Shown here: positions 1 through 8,767 of the stretch, piece after piece
How the letters are laid out: each line of letters begins with the position of its first letter
Numbering within the stretch: position 1 is the stretch's first letter
Origin: Deltaproteobacteria bacterium
GTDB taxonomy: Bacteria > Desulfobacterota > Deferrimicrobia > Deferrimicrobiales > Deferrimicrobiaceae
Assembly (NCBI GenBank): GCA_016218975.1
Contig: JACRCO010000034.1
Span: 1 to 61,957 of the forward strand
Length of the DNA stretch: 61,957 bases
Direction of reading: 5' to 3'
The notes under the pieces: generated by a model
The model's database searches: none
Seen by the model: the letters and a program-made list of their open reading frames with translations, nothing else
Told to the model about the DNA's origin: nothing
Position numbers and translations under genes: made by a program

Positions 1-462
1 GGTGAGCTTCGCCCGCAGCTTCTGGACCGGTTCGGCCTGTGCGTCGAGGTGACGGGCGAGAAGGACCTTGGGTTGCGCCGCCAGATCGTCGAACGCGTCC
101 TGTCGTTCGAGGCGGACGATCCGGAATTCAACGAGAGGTGGGCGAAGGAGGACGCGACGCTCCGCGACCGGCTCATCGCGGCGCGGGAGAGGCTGCCTTC
201 CGTCGTGATATCCGGGACCGTGCTGGACGCGGTCGTGGAAGTCGTCGCCGATCTTGGAGTCGCCGGCCACCGGGGCGACATCACAATACTCAAATGCGCC
301 AAGGCACTCGCGGCCGTAAAGGGAGTGACTACGCCCGACGAGGAATGCCTTGCCGACGCATTCCGGCTGTCGTTGCCGCACAGGCTGAAGGAAGACCCTT
401 TCGAGGAGACCGCCTCCGGCAGGCGAAGGCTTGACGCGGTGCTGGCCCGCTTTTCCCGCTGA
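1..462 (+). CDS. Magnesium-chelatase-type AAA+ ATPase subunit (ChlI/BchI-like), 3' part
   Basis: The reading frame is open from base 1, so the 5' end lies outside the window; 153 residues remain. The first visible residues, ELRPQLLDRFGLCVEV, match the conserved sensor/arginine-finger segment of Mg-chelatase I subunits, where the Arg of LLDRFG completes the ATP site of the AAA+ ring. The rest is the helical lid typical of the family (RERLPSVVIS, then a region around HRGDITILKCAKALAA). Such ATPases drive metal insertion into tetrapyrroles, or act with VWA-domain partners in chaperone-like complexes. The partner gene is not visible, so the substrate is unknown. Family assignment is strong; the metal or pathway cannot be told from this fragment. 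Confidence 0.8.
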   Translation, partial: GELRPQLLDRFGLCVEVTGEKDLGLRRQIVERVLSFEADDPEFNERWAKEDATLRDRLIAARERLPSVVISGTVLDAVVEVVADLGVAGHRGDITILKCAKALAAVKGVTTPDEECLADAFRLSLPHRLKEDPFEETASGRRRLDAVLARFSR

Positions 463-701
463 TATTCTGCCGCTGCTTATACGTGTGTATCATCCGCGTT
501 GCGCCCGATCGGGCATGAACGGCACGTAAATAATATTCCCGCAATCCGAATCGACCTGCCTTCAGGAAATACCTAATTTATTGGAGAGCTTTTTATGTGC
601 CTGCCGTCGGCGGGAACAGGAGGTATATCAAGGAATTACGATATTTATTTCCCCGTGATTATTCTCCCCGGGACAATCCCGACGTATGGGGAGGTATCCG
701 C

Positions 702-3191
702 ATGAAAGAACGGATATTTTTCCTGAGGATCCTGCTCATAGTGGCCGGCGCGGAGATACTGGCGATGACGGTACTCTCCGGGGCCGGAGTTCCCGAAGGA
801 AAGCTATTTATCATTTTCGACGTATTCCTGCTCACCGTTTTCAGCGCTCCGTTTCTCTACGTTTATGTTGTCAAGGAAATGGCACTCCGGTATGAAAGGG
901 CCCTGTCTGCGGAAAGGGAACTCGCCGACCGGATGTATTCCCTCGCGAACAACGTACCCGGAGTCATTTACAGGGGCCTCCGGGACTGGTCGATTTCATT
1001 TATCGGCAGCGAGGTCGAGCGGCTGACCGGTTACACGGCCGGAGAATTCTTGCGCCGTGAAGTCGAGTGGCAGCAACTGATCCATCCCGAGGATCGAAAG
1101 ACGATAAGGGAAGCGTTCAGGAAAGCCGTGCGCGAGCAACGGAAGGTAATGCGGACGGAGTATCGCATATTGCACAGGGACGGAAGCTACAAGTGGATCG
1201 CCGACCGTCGGCAGCTCATATACGACAGGGAGGGAGATTTCGCTTACGTGGACGGCCTTGCGCTGGACATCACCGACCGCAAGCAGGCCGAGGAGGAACG
1301 GCTTTCGAGCGAGCAACGTTTCCGGGCGATCGCCGACACCGCGACGGACGCGATCATATCGGCGGACTCCGCCGGCCGGATCATTTTCTTCAACCGCAGC
1401 GCGGAGACCCTGTTCGGGTACTCGGGCGAAGAGCTGGCCGGAAAAAGCCTGTCGGTGCTTATCCCCGCCAGATACCGTTCCGCGCATGAGCGGGGGATCG
1501 CGAGGTTCCTGGAAACGGGCGAGGCCCGGCTCATAGGGAAGACGGTCGAGCTGCACGCCCTTCGGAAAGACGGCGCCGAATTCCCGATCGAATTGTCCCT
1601 TGCGACATGGAATTCGTCCGAAGGGGTCTTTTTCACCGGAATCATCAGGGACATAACGCCGAGGAAGCGCGCGCAGGAAGAGGTTTCCCGCCTTGCGACC
1701 GCCGTCGGGCAACTGGCGGAAGCGGTCATCATCACGGACACCGCGGGAATCATACAATATGTGAACCCCGCCTTCGAACGGATCACCGGCTACTCCGCCG
1801 GGGAGACCATCGGCAAAAACACTTCCATTCTCAAGAGCGGCCGGCACGACGAAGTTTTTTACCGTGACATGTGGGAGAAACTTCGCGGCGGAGAGGTCTG
1901 GGCGGGCCGGTTTTTCAACCGGAGGAAAGACGGAAAGGTATACGAAGAGGATGCGCTGATCTCGCCGGTACACGACGAATCCGGGAGGATCGTGAACTAC
2001 GTGGCCGTGAAGCGGGACGTCACCCGGCTTGTCTCGCTGGAGAAGCAGGTGCAGACCGCCCAGAGGATGGAAGCGGTGGGAACGCTTGCGGGAGGCATAG
2101 CGCACGATTTCAACAATGCTCTGACGGGGGTGCTCGGATTCGCCGAGCTCCTCCAGTCGAAAATCGGGAGGGATCCGCACGCGCTTGCGGATCTCGGCCA
2201 GATCAAGCATTGCGCGGAGCGGGCGTCCGGACTGACGAAACAGCTCCTCACCTTCGCGCGCCGCCAGACCGTTGTGCCGGTAAATCTGAACCTGAACGAC
2301 GTCGTTTCGGGAATGATGAAGTTCTTCTCCCGGATCCTGGGCGAGAGGATCGAGCTGGATCAATCGCTCGCCGGGGAACTTCCCGCCGTCAGGGCCGATT
2401 TCGGTCAGATGGAGCAGATCCTCATGAACCTGTGCCTGAACGCCCGGGATGCGATGCCGGAAGGCGGCAGGATCCGGATCGAAACAAGGGAAGAGAAACT
2501 CGGCGGGGATTACGCCATGCGTCATCCCTACGTGAAGCCCGGCAGGTACGTCCTGCTCACCGTGTCGGACACGGGATGCGGGATGGACGAAAAGACCCGG
2601 GAGCGCGCGTTCGAACCGTTCTTCACGACAAAAGGGCCGGAGCGGGGGACGGGCCTCGGCCTCTCCGTGGTTTACGGGATCGTCAAGATGAACAACGGCA
2701 TCCTGAACCTTTACAGCGAACCGGGGATGGGGGCGACATTCAAGATATATTTCCCGGCGGTGGACGCTGTTCCCGACGTGATTCCCGCCCGGAATGAGGA
2801 CGCGGCAATGCGGGGAGGGACGGAAACCATACTCCTCGCGGAGGACGACGAAGTGGTTCGTACACTTGCGGAGCGCGCGCTGAAGGATGTCGGGTACACC
2901 GTGATTGCGGCCAGGAACGGGGAGGAAGCCGTGGAGATCTTCAGGAAATGCCGTGACGTCGAATTGGCCTTGCTGGACATGATCATGCCCGAATTGGACG
3001 GCAGGGAAGCATACGAAAAGATGCGAGGGATAAAGCCCGACCTGAAGGTGATCTTCACGAGCGGCTACGCCGCCGACCCGGAGGGGAAACCGTTCGTCCT
3101 GGAAGAAGGGGTCCCCTTTCTGGCGAAGCCGTACGGGCTGGTATCGCTGGCACGGATGGTGCGGGAAGTCCTGGATAAAAAGGCCACCTGA
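702..3191 (+). CDS. Hybrid PAS-domain sensor histidine kinase with C-terminal receiver domain
   Basis: An 829-residue membrane-anchored hybrid sensor kinase. Two hydrophobic segments lie in the first ~60 residues, followed by three PAS/PAC modules (approximately residues 75-195, 205-320 and 325-445). The phosphoacceptor is His468 in GGIAHDFNN, followed by a HATPase domain with N box (NLCLNARDA), G1 (DTGCGMDE) and G2 ([11 protein letters not shown]). A receiver domain has its phospho-Asp at about 759 ([11 protein letters not shown]). This is the NtrB-like/complex PAS kinase layout. The start at 702 is chosen because GGGGAGG lies 7 bases upstream; the frame extends to a GTG at 597 without a ribosome site. 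It ends 12 bases from convergent trmO. No adjacent response regulator or target was seen, so the ligand and output are unknown. Confidence 0.9.
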   Translation: MKERIFFLRILLIVAGAEILAMTVLSGAGVPEGKLFIIFDVFLLTVFSAPFLYVYVVKEMALRYERALSAERELADRMYSLANNVPGVIYRGLRDWSISFIGSEVERLTGYTAGEFLRREVEWQQLIHPEDRKTIREAFRKAVREQRKVMRTEYRILHRDGSYKWIADRRQLIYDREGDFAYVDGLALDITDRKQAEEERLSSEQRFRAIADTATDAIISADSAGRIIFFNRSAETLFGYSGEELAGKSLSVLIPARYRSAHERGIARFLETGEARLIGKTVELHALRKDGAEFPIELSLATWNSSEGVFFTGIIRDITPRKRAQEEVSRLATAVGQLAEAVIITDTAGIIQYVNPAFERITGYSAGETIGKNTSILKSGRHDEVFYRDMWEKLRGGEVWAGRFFNRRKDGKVYEEDALISPVHDESGRIVNYVAVKRDVTRLVSLEKQVQTAQRMEAVGTLAGGIAHDFNNALTGVLGFAELLQSKIGRDPHALADLGQIKHCAERASGLTKQLLTFARRQTVVPVNLNLNDVVSGMMKFFSRILGERIELDQSLAGELPAVRADFGQMEQILMNLCLNARDAMPEGGRIRIETREEKLGGDYAMRHPYVKPGRYVLLTVSDTGCGMDEKTRERAFEPFFTTKGPERGTGLGLSVVYGIVKMNNGILNLYSEPGMGATFKIYFPAVDAVPDVIPARNEDAAMRGGTETILLAEDDEVVRTLAERALKDVGYTVIAARNGEEAVEIFRKCRDVELALLDMIMPELDGREAYEKMRGIKPDLKVIFTSGYAADPEGKPFVLEEGVPFLAKPYGLVSLARMVREVLDKKAT

Positions 3192-3203
3192 CCGGTTAGT
3201 TAT

Positions 3204-3677
3204 TCAGCCGTCCAGTTCGGGTGAATGCGGCTTGATGTCGACGACCGGCGTGCCGTCGACCGCGTCCATGCCGCGGACGCGAAGTACCGTCCCGCGGACT
3301 TCCAGCAGTTCCACCGTGTGAATGGAAATCGGGTTGGGACGATGCGGCGACCGCGTCGAAAAGACGCCGCGCTCCGGGGAATTCTCACGCCCCCGCGGAT
3401 GTACCTTCCGCCGGGCGCGGTCGGCCCTGTCCATCCAGCACATCACGATGATCTTCCCGCTCTTGCGATGCGTGTCGCCGGGGAAGGGCGCTTCGCCCGG
3501 CGGGCCGGTGCGCATCGCCAGTCCTTCGAGCGCATCGGCGTATATTTCGTACACGACTATCTCGGCTTCGGTGCCGGCAAGCGCCCCCTGCTTCGGCGCG
3601 CCGTCGAGCGACTTGACCGCGGAGCGGACAAACCCGATCGGATGGATGACGTATTCCCGTTCCATGACGCTTTTCAT
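3204..3677 (-). CDS. trmO: tRNA (N6-threonylcarbamoyladenosine37-N6)-methyltransferase, TrmO/TsaA family
   Basis: 157 residues, close to the single-domain form of the family (the E. coli protein is longer). The N-terminal beta strand reads YVIHPIGFVRS; the centre holds IIVMCWMDRADR, then HPRG, and the signature SPHRPNPIS binds S-adenosylmethionine. TrmO methylates N6 of t6A at position 37 of ANN-decoding tRNAs. The upstream start (3677) has no Shine-Dalgarno; the second Met (3665) lies 10 bases after a TACAAT hexamer, so a near-leaderless transcript is possible. It converges on the histidine kinase and lies downstream of, and on the same strand as, the protease gene. Confidence 0.85.
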   Translation of the reverse strand: MKSVMEREYVIHPIGFVRSAVKSLDGAPKQGALAGTEAEIVVYEIYADALEGLAMRTGPPGEAPFPGDTHRKSGKIIVMCWMDRADRARRKVHPRGRENSPERGVFSTRSPHRPNPISIHTVELLEVRGTVLRVRGMDAVDGTPVVDIKPHSPELDG

Positions 3678-3708
3678 TGTAGCGGATCGCTCTGACGGAA
3701 AGTCGGTC

Positions 3709-4587
3709 TCAGTAATTCGAAAGCCGGAACGGGATCTCGTTGTCCTTGAGGTAATTCACGAGGAGCTCGGGGTGGATCGCCACGCCGAGGTTGAGCGAGA
3801 GGATCTCCTTGTGGGGACGCTCCCTTCCCGGAATGCGGGTCTGGACAGGGAAAGAATGCATGTCCGTCCGGCTCTGGACTCCCCAAAGAGTTCCACGCGA
3901 ATCGAACAGCGGCCCCCCGCTCTGGCCGATCAGCCCCGGGGAGGAGGTTTCCAGGAATTTGATATCGTACCGCCCGTCGGAGGACTTTCCGGCAGAGAGC
4001 GTCCTCGTGTAGATTCCTTCCATCGGGAATCTCGCGAGCGGCTGGGAGCCTTGCGTCAGATGGAACCTGCCGCCGTTTTCGTCGTATGAGGCCTTGACCT
4101 GCTGGAACGGGTATCCCAGCTTGCATAGCGGCGTGCCCACGTCGAGAGACGAGGGATCCTTGACGACCGGGTAAGGCCGGAACATCTCCGGATCGAACGG
4201 CTCAAGCCTTCCGACCGCGAGATCAGCCTCGGGAAGCAGGCGGACCTCCCCCAGGCGCATGGATTCCTGCCCCCACCGGAAGGAAACGTTCGTGAGCCAT
4301 TTAGGATTGGTCTTCAGCCGGGAGATCTTCCGCCGCTTTTCCTCGAGGGAAATGTCCTGCTCGCTCTGGATGCCGAGGATTTTTCCGTAATAAGCGGAAA
4401 TCTCCTTCGAGCTTTTTTGAAGTGCGTCTTCGGCGGCGAGCAGGTGGGCCGCGGTCAGGATCCATCCATTCTCATTGAGAACTACGAAGGCCGCGCAGCT
4501 GCACTCGGTCGAGCGGTCGAAATAGCGGCGCGCCGTGATGACGGGATAGGTGTAGCGGGAAGCGAGCTTGCATGCGTCGGCGAACAT
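3709..4587 (-). CDS. Trypsin-like serine peptidase (S1 family), cytoplasmic-looking
   Basis: 292 residues with a complete chymotrypsin-fold triad: His48 in ILTAAHLL, Asp122 in EADLAVGRL and Ser223 in GQSGGPLFD. An insertion of about 60 mainly charged, probably helical residues separates the His and Asp regions. No signal peptide or PDZ domain is visible, so it is not a standard DegP/HtrA. Proteins like this are annotated as trypsin-like peptidase domain proteins; the substrate is unknown. It lies 31 bases upstream of trmO on the same strand and could be cotranscribed. Confidence 0.85.
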   Translation of the reverse strand: MFADACKLASRYTYPVITARRYFDRSTECSCAAFVVLNENGWILTAAHLLAAEDALQKSSKEISAYYGKILGIQSEQDISLEEKRRKISRLKTNPKWLTNVSFRWGQESMRLGEVRLLPEADLAVGRLEPFDPEMFRPYPVVKDPSSLDVGTPLCKLGYPFQQVKASYDENGGRFHLTQGSQPLARFPMEGIYTRTLSAGKSSDGRYDIKFLETSSPGLIGQSGGPLFDSRGTLWGVQSRTDMHSFPVQTRIPGRERPHKEILSLNLGVAIHPELLVNYLKDNEIPFRLSNY

Positions 4588-4823
4588 CTCTGCACCGCCT
4601 TGTGCTTACTGCGCCTCGTCGTGTCTCAAAGGTGGTTGGGCAGATAGTTGCCGTTATTTTGTAATTACAGATTAGCGAATAAAGGCGGTCGTTACAAGCC
4701 CCAATGAGGGGGGCAGTCCCAATGTGCGGGAGCGCCCCCGACGGGGGGAATCCCCGATGGCAAGGCTATATTCCCGGATGTCCTTTATCCACCGGGGTTT
4801 CCCCGCCGGATCCAGGTATCGGC
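4588..4823. other. Intergenic region with GC-rich self-complementary stretches
   Basis: 236 bases between two minus-strand genes. Positions about 4700-4765 contain short G/C hairpins, for example CCCCCGACGGGGG near 4725-4740 and a following GGGG-AAT-CCCC. No open frame, no T-run after a stem and no riboswitch consensus that I recognise was seen. Confidence 0.4.
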
Positions 4824-5009
4824 TCATGCCGCTTTATCCTCCTTTATGAGCCTGTTTATTCTGGTTAACAGGTCAGAGGGGATTTCCTTCATTCCATGAG
4901 CTTTCTTTACGTGTTCCTGTACGTTCCGCAGCAGCTCCTCCTCCGTCTTCCCCTCCGACACGAAATTACAATCCACCCCTGCTTCCTTGCAGCTGATCGT
5001 ATACGGCAT
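4824..5009 (-). CDS. DUF1059 small protein
   Basis: 61 residues. The sequence starts MPYTISCKEAGVDCNF and continues through an ELLRNVQEHVKKAHGM block; two Cys and His residues match the DUF1059 family of predicted small metal-binding proteins. The start is fixed by GGAGGTG six to eight bases upstream on the minus strand. The biochemical role of the family is not established. No operon partner is evident: 93 bases separate it from the rRNA methyltransferase gene upstream. Confidence 0.8.
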   Translation of the reverse strand: MPYTISCKEAGVDCNFVSEGKTEEELLRNVQEHVKKAHGMKEIPSDLLTRINRLIKEDKAA

Positions 5010-5102
5010 GAAACACCTCCGGATGCGTATTCGATGGTTAACATGGCGCCTTCACCATGCTCTTATACGATGAGTTCCGGTTATTGAGGGTTGCCCATCG
5101 AT

Positions 5103-6236
5103 TCAATAGAGATCGTACCTGAGGAGACGGCAATCGATAGGGCCGTTCATGAGCGGAAACTTTCGCGAGGACTTCAGCCCGATGTGCCTTGTGGCCGACG
5201 GATTTCCCGAGAGAACATATGCGGTCCATCCGCTGCACCTTTTCTTGAGCGCCTCTCCCATTGCCCTGTAGAATTCCTCGATTCCAGTTTCATCCGCAGC
5301 CATACGGACCCCGTAAGGCGGATTGCAGAGGATCGTCCCCGGCGGTTCCCCCGGCGTGAATTCCCGTATGTCGCACCGGTGGAACGACACGATATTCGCC
5401 ACTCCCGCCCTCTTCGCGTTGCGCCCGGCTCCCGCGATCGCCTCGGAGGAAACGTCGAATCCGGCGATGCGGGGGATTCCATACGTGCGTACCGCATTCG
5501 CGGCTTCGTCGAGCATCGATGCCCATGACTTCGGACGGTAATCGGAATGCTTCTGGAATCCGAAGTAAGCGCGGAGGGATCCGGGGGCGGTGCGCGTCGC
5601 AAGCAGGGCAGCCTCGATGAGTATCGTTCCCGCGCCGCACGCCGGGTCCGCAAGCGGGGTTTTTCCGTCATACCCCGACAGCAGGACGATCCCCGCCGCG
5701 ACCGTTTCCCGAAGCGAGGCCTCGGCAGGGTCGGCGCGGTACCCGCGCCGGTTCAGGCTTTCCCCCGAAGTGTCAAGCGAAAGGGTGCATACGTCCCGCA
5801 CGATCCGGATGTGGATCCTGATGTCGGGCGCTGCGAGGTCGACGTCGGGCCTGGTCCGCACCTTTTCGCGGAACCGGTCGACGACGGCGTCCTTGGTTTT
5901 CTGCGCGGCGAAATGGGAATGCGCGATGGCGGAATCGCGCACCGCGGCCTCGACCGCTATTTTGTTCCGCACGGCGAAAACATCCGGCCAGGGGATCGCC
6001 TTCACCCCTTCGTAAAGCGCTTCAGGCGCGGGCGCGGGGAATTCCGAAAGCCGCAACAGCACACGGTTCGCTGTCCGCAGCCAGAGGTTCGCACGGTAGC
6101 GCAGATCGAAGTTCCCCGAAAAGGAAACGCCGCCCGGGCCGGCGGCAATCTCCTTCCCTCCCAGAGCGGATAATTCGTCGGCTAATACCCCTTCAAGTCC
6201 TTTCGATGTCGTCGCGAAATAGGTATACGCCGCCAT
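5103..6236 (-). CDS. THUMP-domain class I SAM-dependent 23S rRNA guanine-N2 methyltransferase (RlmL/YcbY N-half-like)
   Basis: About 377 residues. The N-terminal ferredoxin-like/THUMP region (residues 1-155) includes the FATTSKGLEGVLADEL start and the RIHIRIVRD strand. It is followed by a Rossmann methyltransferase with LADPACGAGTILIEAAL (SAM motif I), GFDVSSEAI (motif II) and the catalytic NPPYG (motif IV). This is the RlmL N-domain/YpsC layout, modifying exocyclic N2 of a 23S rRNA guanine. The ATG at 6236 begins a typical MAAYTYFATT; a GTG at 6251 in the same frame is an alternative. It lies directly downstream of the MBL-fold hydrolase (stop at 6253), suggesting cotranscription. Confidence 0.87.
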   Translation of the reverse strand: MAAYTYFATTSKGLEGVLADELSALGGKEIAAGPGGVSFSGNFDLRYRANLWLRTANRVLLRLSEFPAPAPEALYEGVKAIPWPDVFAVRNKIAVEAAVRDSAIAHSHFAAQKTKDAVVDRFREKVRTRPDVDLAAPDIRIHIRIVRDVCTLSLDTSGESLNRRGYRADPAEASLRETVAAGIVLLSGYDGKTPLADPACGAGTILIEAALLATRTAPGSLRAYFGFQKHSDYRPKSWASMLDEAANAVRTYGIPRIAGFDVSSEAIAGAGRNAKRAGVANIVSFHRCDIREFTPGEPPGTILCNPPYGVRMAADETGIEEFYRAMGEALKKRCSGWTAYVLSGNPSATRHIGLKSSRKFPLMNGPIDCRLLRYDLY

Positions 6237-6252
6237 GCCGCCATCATACACC

Positions 6253-7380
6253 TCAATGCTGCGAGCTCCTGGGAGAAGTGGGGAGTTTGAACTCCTCGTA
6301 CAGTTTGGCGATTGCGGGCGCGATGCAAAATCCCCATGAGAACACCGCGAACCCCTTGAAACGCGCAGGGATGACGTACCTGTGTTTCGCCTCCTCGACG
6401 GGGATTCCGGCCTTGTACATCTTCCTTGCCTGATCCGTCAGATCGCCGAACACGTCCCGGAGCCTTTCCACCCCTTCCGGCCCGCAGACGGGACCGTGGC
6501 CGGGTACGAAAAGCGTCTCCTTGTCGTATCCTGAAAAAGCGAGGAGAGTTTTTTCCCAGGCGCGAAGGTCCGCATCGAACGTGGCGGGATACATCAGATT
6601 GAACAGCAGGTCGCCCGTGAAGACGATGTTCCGGTCGGGAATGCGCACGATCAGATCGGTAGGCGTGTGCCCGGGGCGCGCCTCGATGACGGCCTTGACG
6701 CCGCCGAGATCGACCGTCAGCGGCAGCTTCGACACTTCGAGCGGCCGGGTCGGCAATCCGATCATCGTGGAATCCATCGTGGCGAACACAAGCTTGTACG
6801 CGTTCAGGTCTCCCTTGGCGTGTTCCCTTTCGGCCTCGGTGGGCGCTTCCCGAGCTTGTTTCTCGAGCGCGGAAAGTTTATCCGTCTTGTCCGTCCCCTG
6901 AAGGCTTCCGTAGTTCAGCGCCATCATGGCCGCCGTTTTCTCGTGCGCCCATACCGGAATGCCCTGAGCGCCGTAGTGCGAGTTCCCCATCGAATGGTCG
7001 AAGTGGTAGTGGGTGTCGACCGCCGCCTGGACCGGAACCCTGCTCACGCTCCGCAGCGCTTCCATCTGGAATTCCGCGCCCGCCGGTTGGCGGAACCCTT
7101 CGATCATCAGTGCCGATTCCTTGCCGACGATGAACCCCCCGTTGGAAGTCGTCGTCAGTCCTTTCGACAGGTCGGAGATGGTCGCGTATACGCCGTCCCC
7201 GATCTTGCGTACGGATGCGAATCCCTTGTCGGCCAGCGGTTGCGCGGCCACGCGTGCGTCCGTAGCGACCTCGGCCGCCATCGCGGGCGCGGGCAGATAA
7301 CGCGCCATCGCGATCGCCGCCCCGAGGCACGAGGTTGATACCAGAAATCCCCTGCGGGTGAACTGCGCATTGCCGTTCAT
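6253..7380 (-). CDS. Tat-exported metallo-beta-lactamase-fold hydrolase
   Basis: 375 residues. A twin-arginine signal (TRRGFLV at residues 8-14, hydrophobic stretch, then APAMAAE as likely cleavage region) predicts folded export to the periplasm. The metal site has His124-x-His126-x-Asp128-His129 (THYHFDHS), a later GHTPTDL histidine, the bridging Asp in FTGDLLF and a C-terminal PGHGPV. This fits the MBL superfamily of quinoprotein relay/SoxH-like periplasmic hydrolases; substrate unknown. AGGAGA precedes the ATG. The presequence suggests metal loading in the cytoplasm before export. Confidence 0.88.
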   Translation of the reverse strand: MNGNAQFTRRGFLVSTSCLGAAIAMARYLPAPAMAAEVATDARVAAQPLADKGFASVRKIGDGVYATISDLSKGLTTTSNGGFIVGKESALMIEGFRQPAGAEFQMEALRSVSRVPVQAAVDTHYHFDHSMGNSHYGAQGIPVWAHEKTAAMMALNYGSLQGTDKTDKLSALEKQAREAPTEAEREHAKGDLNAYKLVFATMDSTMIGLPTRPLEVSKLPLTVDLGGVKAVIEARPGHTPTDLIVRIPDRNIVFTGDLLFNLMYPATFDADLRAWEKTLLAFSGYDKETLFVPGHGPVCGPEGVERLRDVFGDLTDQARKMYKAGIPVEEAKHRYVIPARFKGFAVFSWGFCIAPAIAKLYEEFKLPTSPRSSQH

Positions 7381-7570
7381 GGGAATATCTCCTTTTCAAT
7401 GGATCGAACGGTTTGCCGCGATATTTTCTTTTATCAGAGCGGCTCCTTGCCGGGAACCACGTTTTTTTGATGGTCGGAAAGTTGTTCAGGTTCAGGGCGG
7501 GGGCAAACGTTGTTATCACCGCCCTTCCTTCAATGGCGAGTTCCTGCCGACGCAAGATTAGTTAAGCAGA

Positions 7571-7813
7571 TTATAATTTTAAGGTGTCGGCAAGAAGACG
7601 ATGGCCTTTGCGGATGCTTCTTGCCGCCCTCGATGGAGTAAGGTCTTTTTCCCCCGAAAGCTGGGCGAGAAGCAAGGCATAGGTCAGAGTTTGGGCGTAT
7701 GCGTGGAACGGAATATGGACCGAAAACTTGTCTGTGAGCGCTGTCGCGAGGGCTTTCAATGGCGCAAGCAGATTATCGGATTTCCCTCGAGCATATGGGC
7801 GTCGGCGATACAT
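7571..7813 (-). pseudogene. Fragment resembling the N-domain of type IIG/N6-adenine methylase restriction enzymes
   Basis: An 80-codon frame whose middle (HAYAQTLTYALLLAQLSGE) resembles the conserved YAQTL-YGLF-ARL helix near the N terminus of N6-adenine DNA methylase/type IIG restriction proteins. The remainder of such an approximately 1000-residue protein is missing on both sides, so this looks like a relic rather than a working gene. It overlaps another fragment on the opposite strand. The resemblance is from memory of the motif and was not tested by alignment. Confidence 0.35.
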
Positions 7814-8087
7814 ACTGTCACGCAGCTTCTACTCGTTCATTGGCAAGAAAGGAATCTACACGCGCAAACGCGGACTCGACAGGGGGACAAACAAGGAGCT
7901 TCTCTATAAACATATCCAGGAGAACCGTAAAGAAGGCAGCAGGCTTCGTGATCTAATGGATGTGCTTCCATCACTTACACGCGCTCAAGTTCAGGCTTTG
8001 CTCCGTACGCTGAAAAGGGAGGGACGTGCCCATTCTGTCGGGCTGACGAGAAGCGCTCTTTGGTATCCAGGAAATGGGCCTAAATGA
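7728..8087 (+). pseudogene. Fragment ending in a winged-helix-like domain
   Basis: Up to 119 codons. The last ~70 residues look coding: charged linker, then RLRDLMDVLPSLTRAQVQALLRTL in pieces, a helix-turn-helix/winged-helix-like pattern ending SALWYPG. Similar tails occur in DNA-binding or ATP-dependent regulators, but no catalytic domain precedes it and there is no ribosome site, so it is probably a 3' remnant. It overlaps the methylase-like fragment on the other strand; both cannot be intact. Confidence 0.35.
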
Positions 8088-8458
8088 CAGGTTTTTAAAT
8101 TGCGTCGTCATGTTGGGATAAATGCAATGGTGATGCAATAGCTTCGTGAACATGCATGATTTTAATCGTCATTTTTGCTTCGCTAAATAAAACAAAACCA
8201 TTTTTTATAAGCAATTGAAAGCAATCGGGTGGTAATGGGTTGAGGAAAAAAGGCCATTGCGAGCCCGATGACATTTTTGCGAGCAATACATGCCGGAAGG
8301 TGCTGGGCGCAGCCTTGCGACGCATGACGGAAAGCCCTGTTGTTAGAGATCCGAAAATCTAAAGCGCTTATGTGATAAATTGAAGCAACGCGGGGCGGTG
8401 GAAACCGCCCCGTTCTTTCCGGGGCTGGCGCGAAACCGCATGTCGGAGGAATTATTTA
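8088..8458. other. AT-richer intergenic region before gatC
   Basis: About 370 bases without a credible gene. GC content between roughly 8090 and 8370 is visibly lower than in the neighbouring operons, with many A/T runs, which fits decayed acquired DNA. Short frames on either strand have no ribosome sites or family motifs. Confidence 0.5.
8391..8418 (+). terminator. Terminator-like hairpin upstream of gatC
   Basis: A perfect 8-bp stem, CGGGGCGG (8391-8398) with CCGCCCCG (8405-8412), six-base loop, followed by TTCTTT. It lies 40 bases before the gatC start, so it could end transcription entering from the left or attenuate the gat operon. Confidence 0.5.
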
Positions 8459-8749
8459 ATGGCGATCACGCGGGAAGAGGTGTTGCACGTAGCGCGGTTG
8501 GCCCGGCTTTCCCTCCCGGAAGAGGAGGCGGAGAGGCTCCGCGAGCAGCTCGGCAACATCCTTTCCTACATCCGCCAGCTCGACGCGCTCGACACGAAGG
8601 ACGTCGTCCCCACCTCGCACGCCGTGGAAATGGGCACGCCGTTCCGGGACGATGCAGTCCATCCGTTCGGCGACAAGGAGGCGATCCTTTCGAACGCTCC
8701 CGACCGTCAGGAGGATTTCTTCCGCGTGCCGCGCATCATCGAGGATTGA
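8459..8749 (+). CDS. gatC: Asp-tRNA(Asn)/Glu-tRNA(Gln) amidotransferase subunit C
   Basis: 96 residues, the usual GatC length. It begins MAITREEVLHVARLARLSL and contains the LGNILSYIRQLDALDT linker that wraps around GatA. GGAGGA lies 8 bases upstream of the ATG. GatC holds GatA and GatB together in the complex that converts misacylated Asp-tRNA(Asn) or Glu-tRNA(Gln) to the amide form. First gene of gatC-gatA-gatB, with 18 bases to gatA. Confidence 0.96.
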   Translation: MAITREEVLHVARLARLSLPEEEAERLREQLGNILSYIRQLDALDTKDVVPTSHAVEMGTPFRDDAVHPFGDKEAILSNAPDRQEDFFRVPRIIED

Positions 8750-8767
8750 ACGGAGACCTTCCCCGCA

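Noticed and set aside
4690-4800. Riboswitch such as a c-di-GMP or cobalamin element
   Set aside because: A few bases (GATGGCAAGGC) look suggestive, but the ordered conserved boxes of those classes are not present on either strand.
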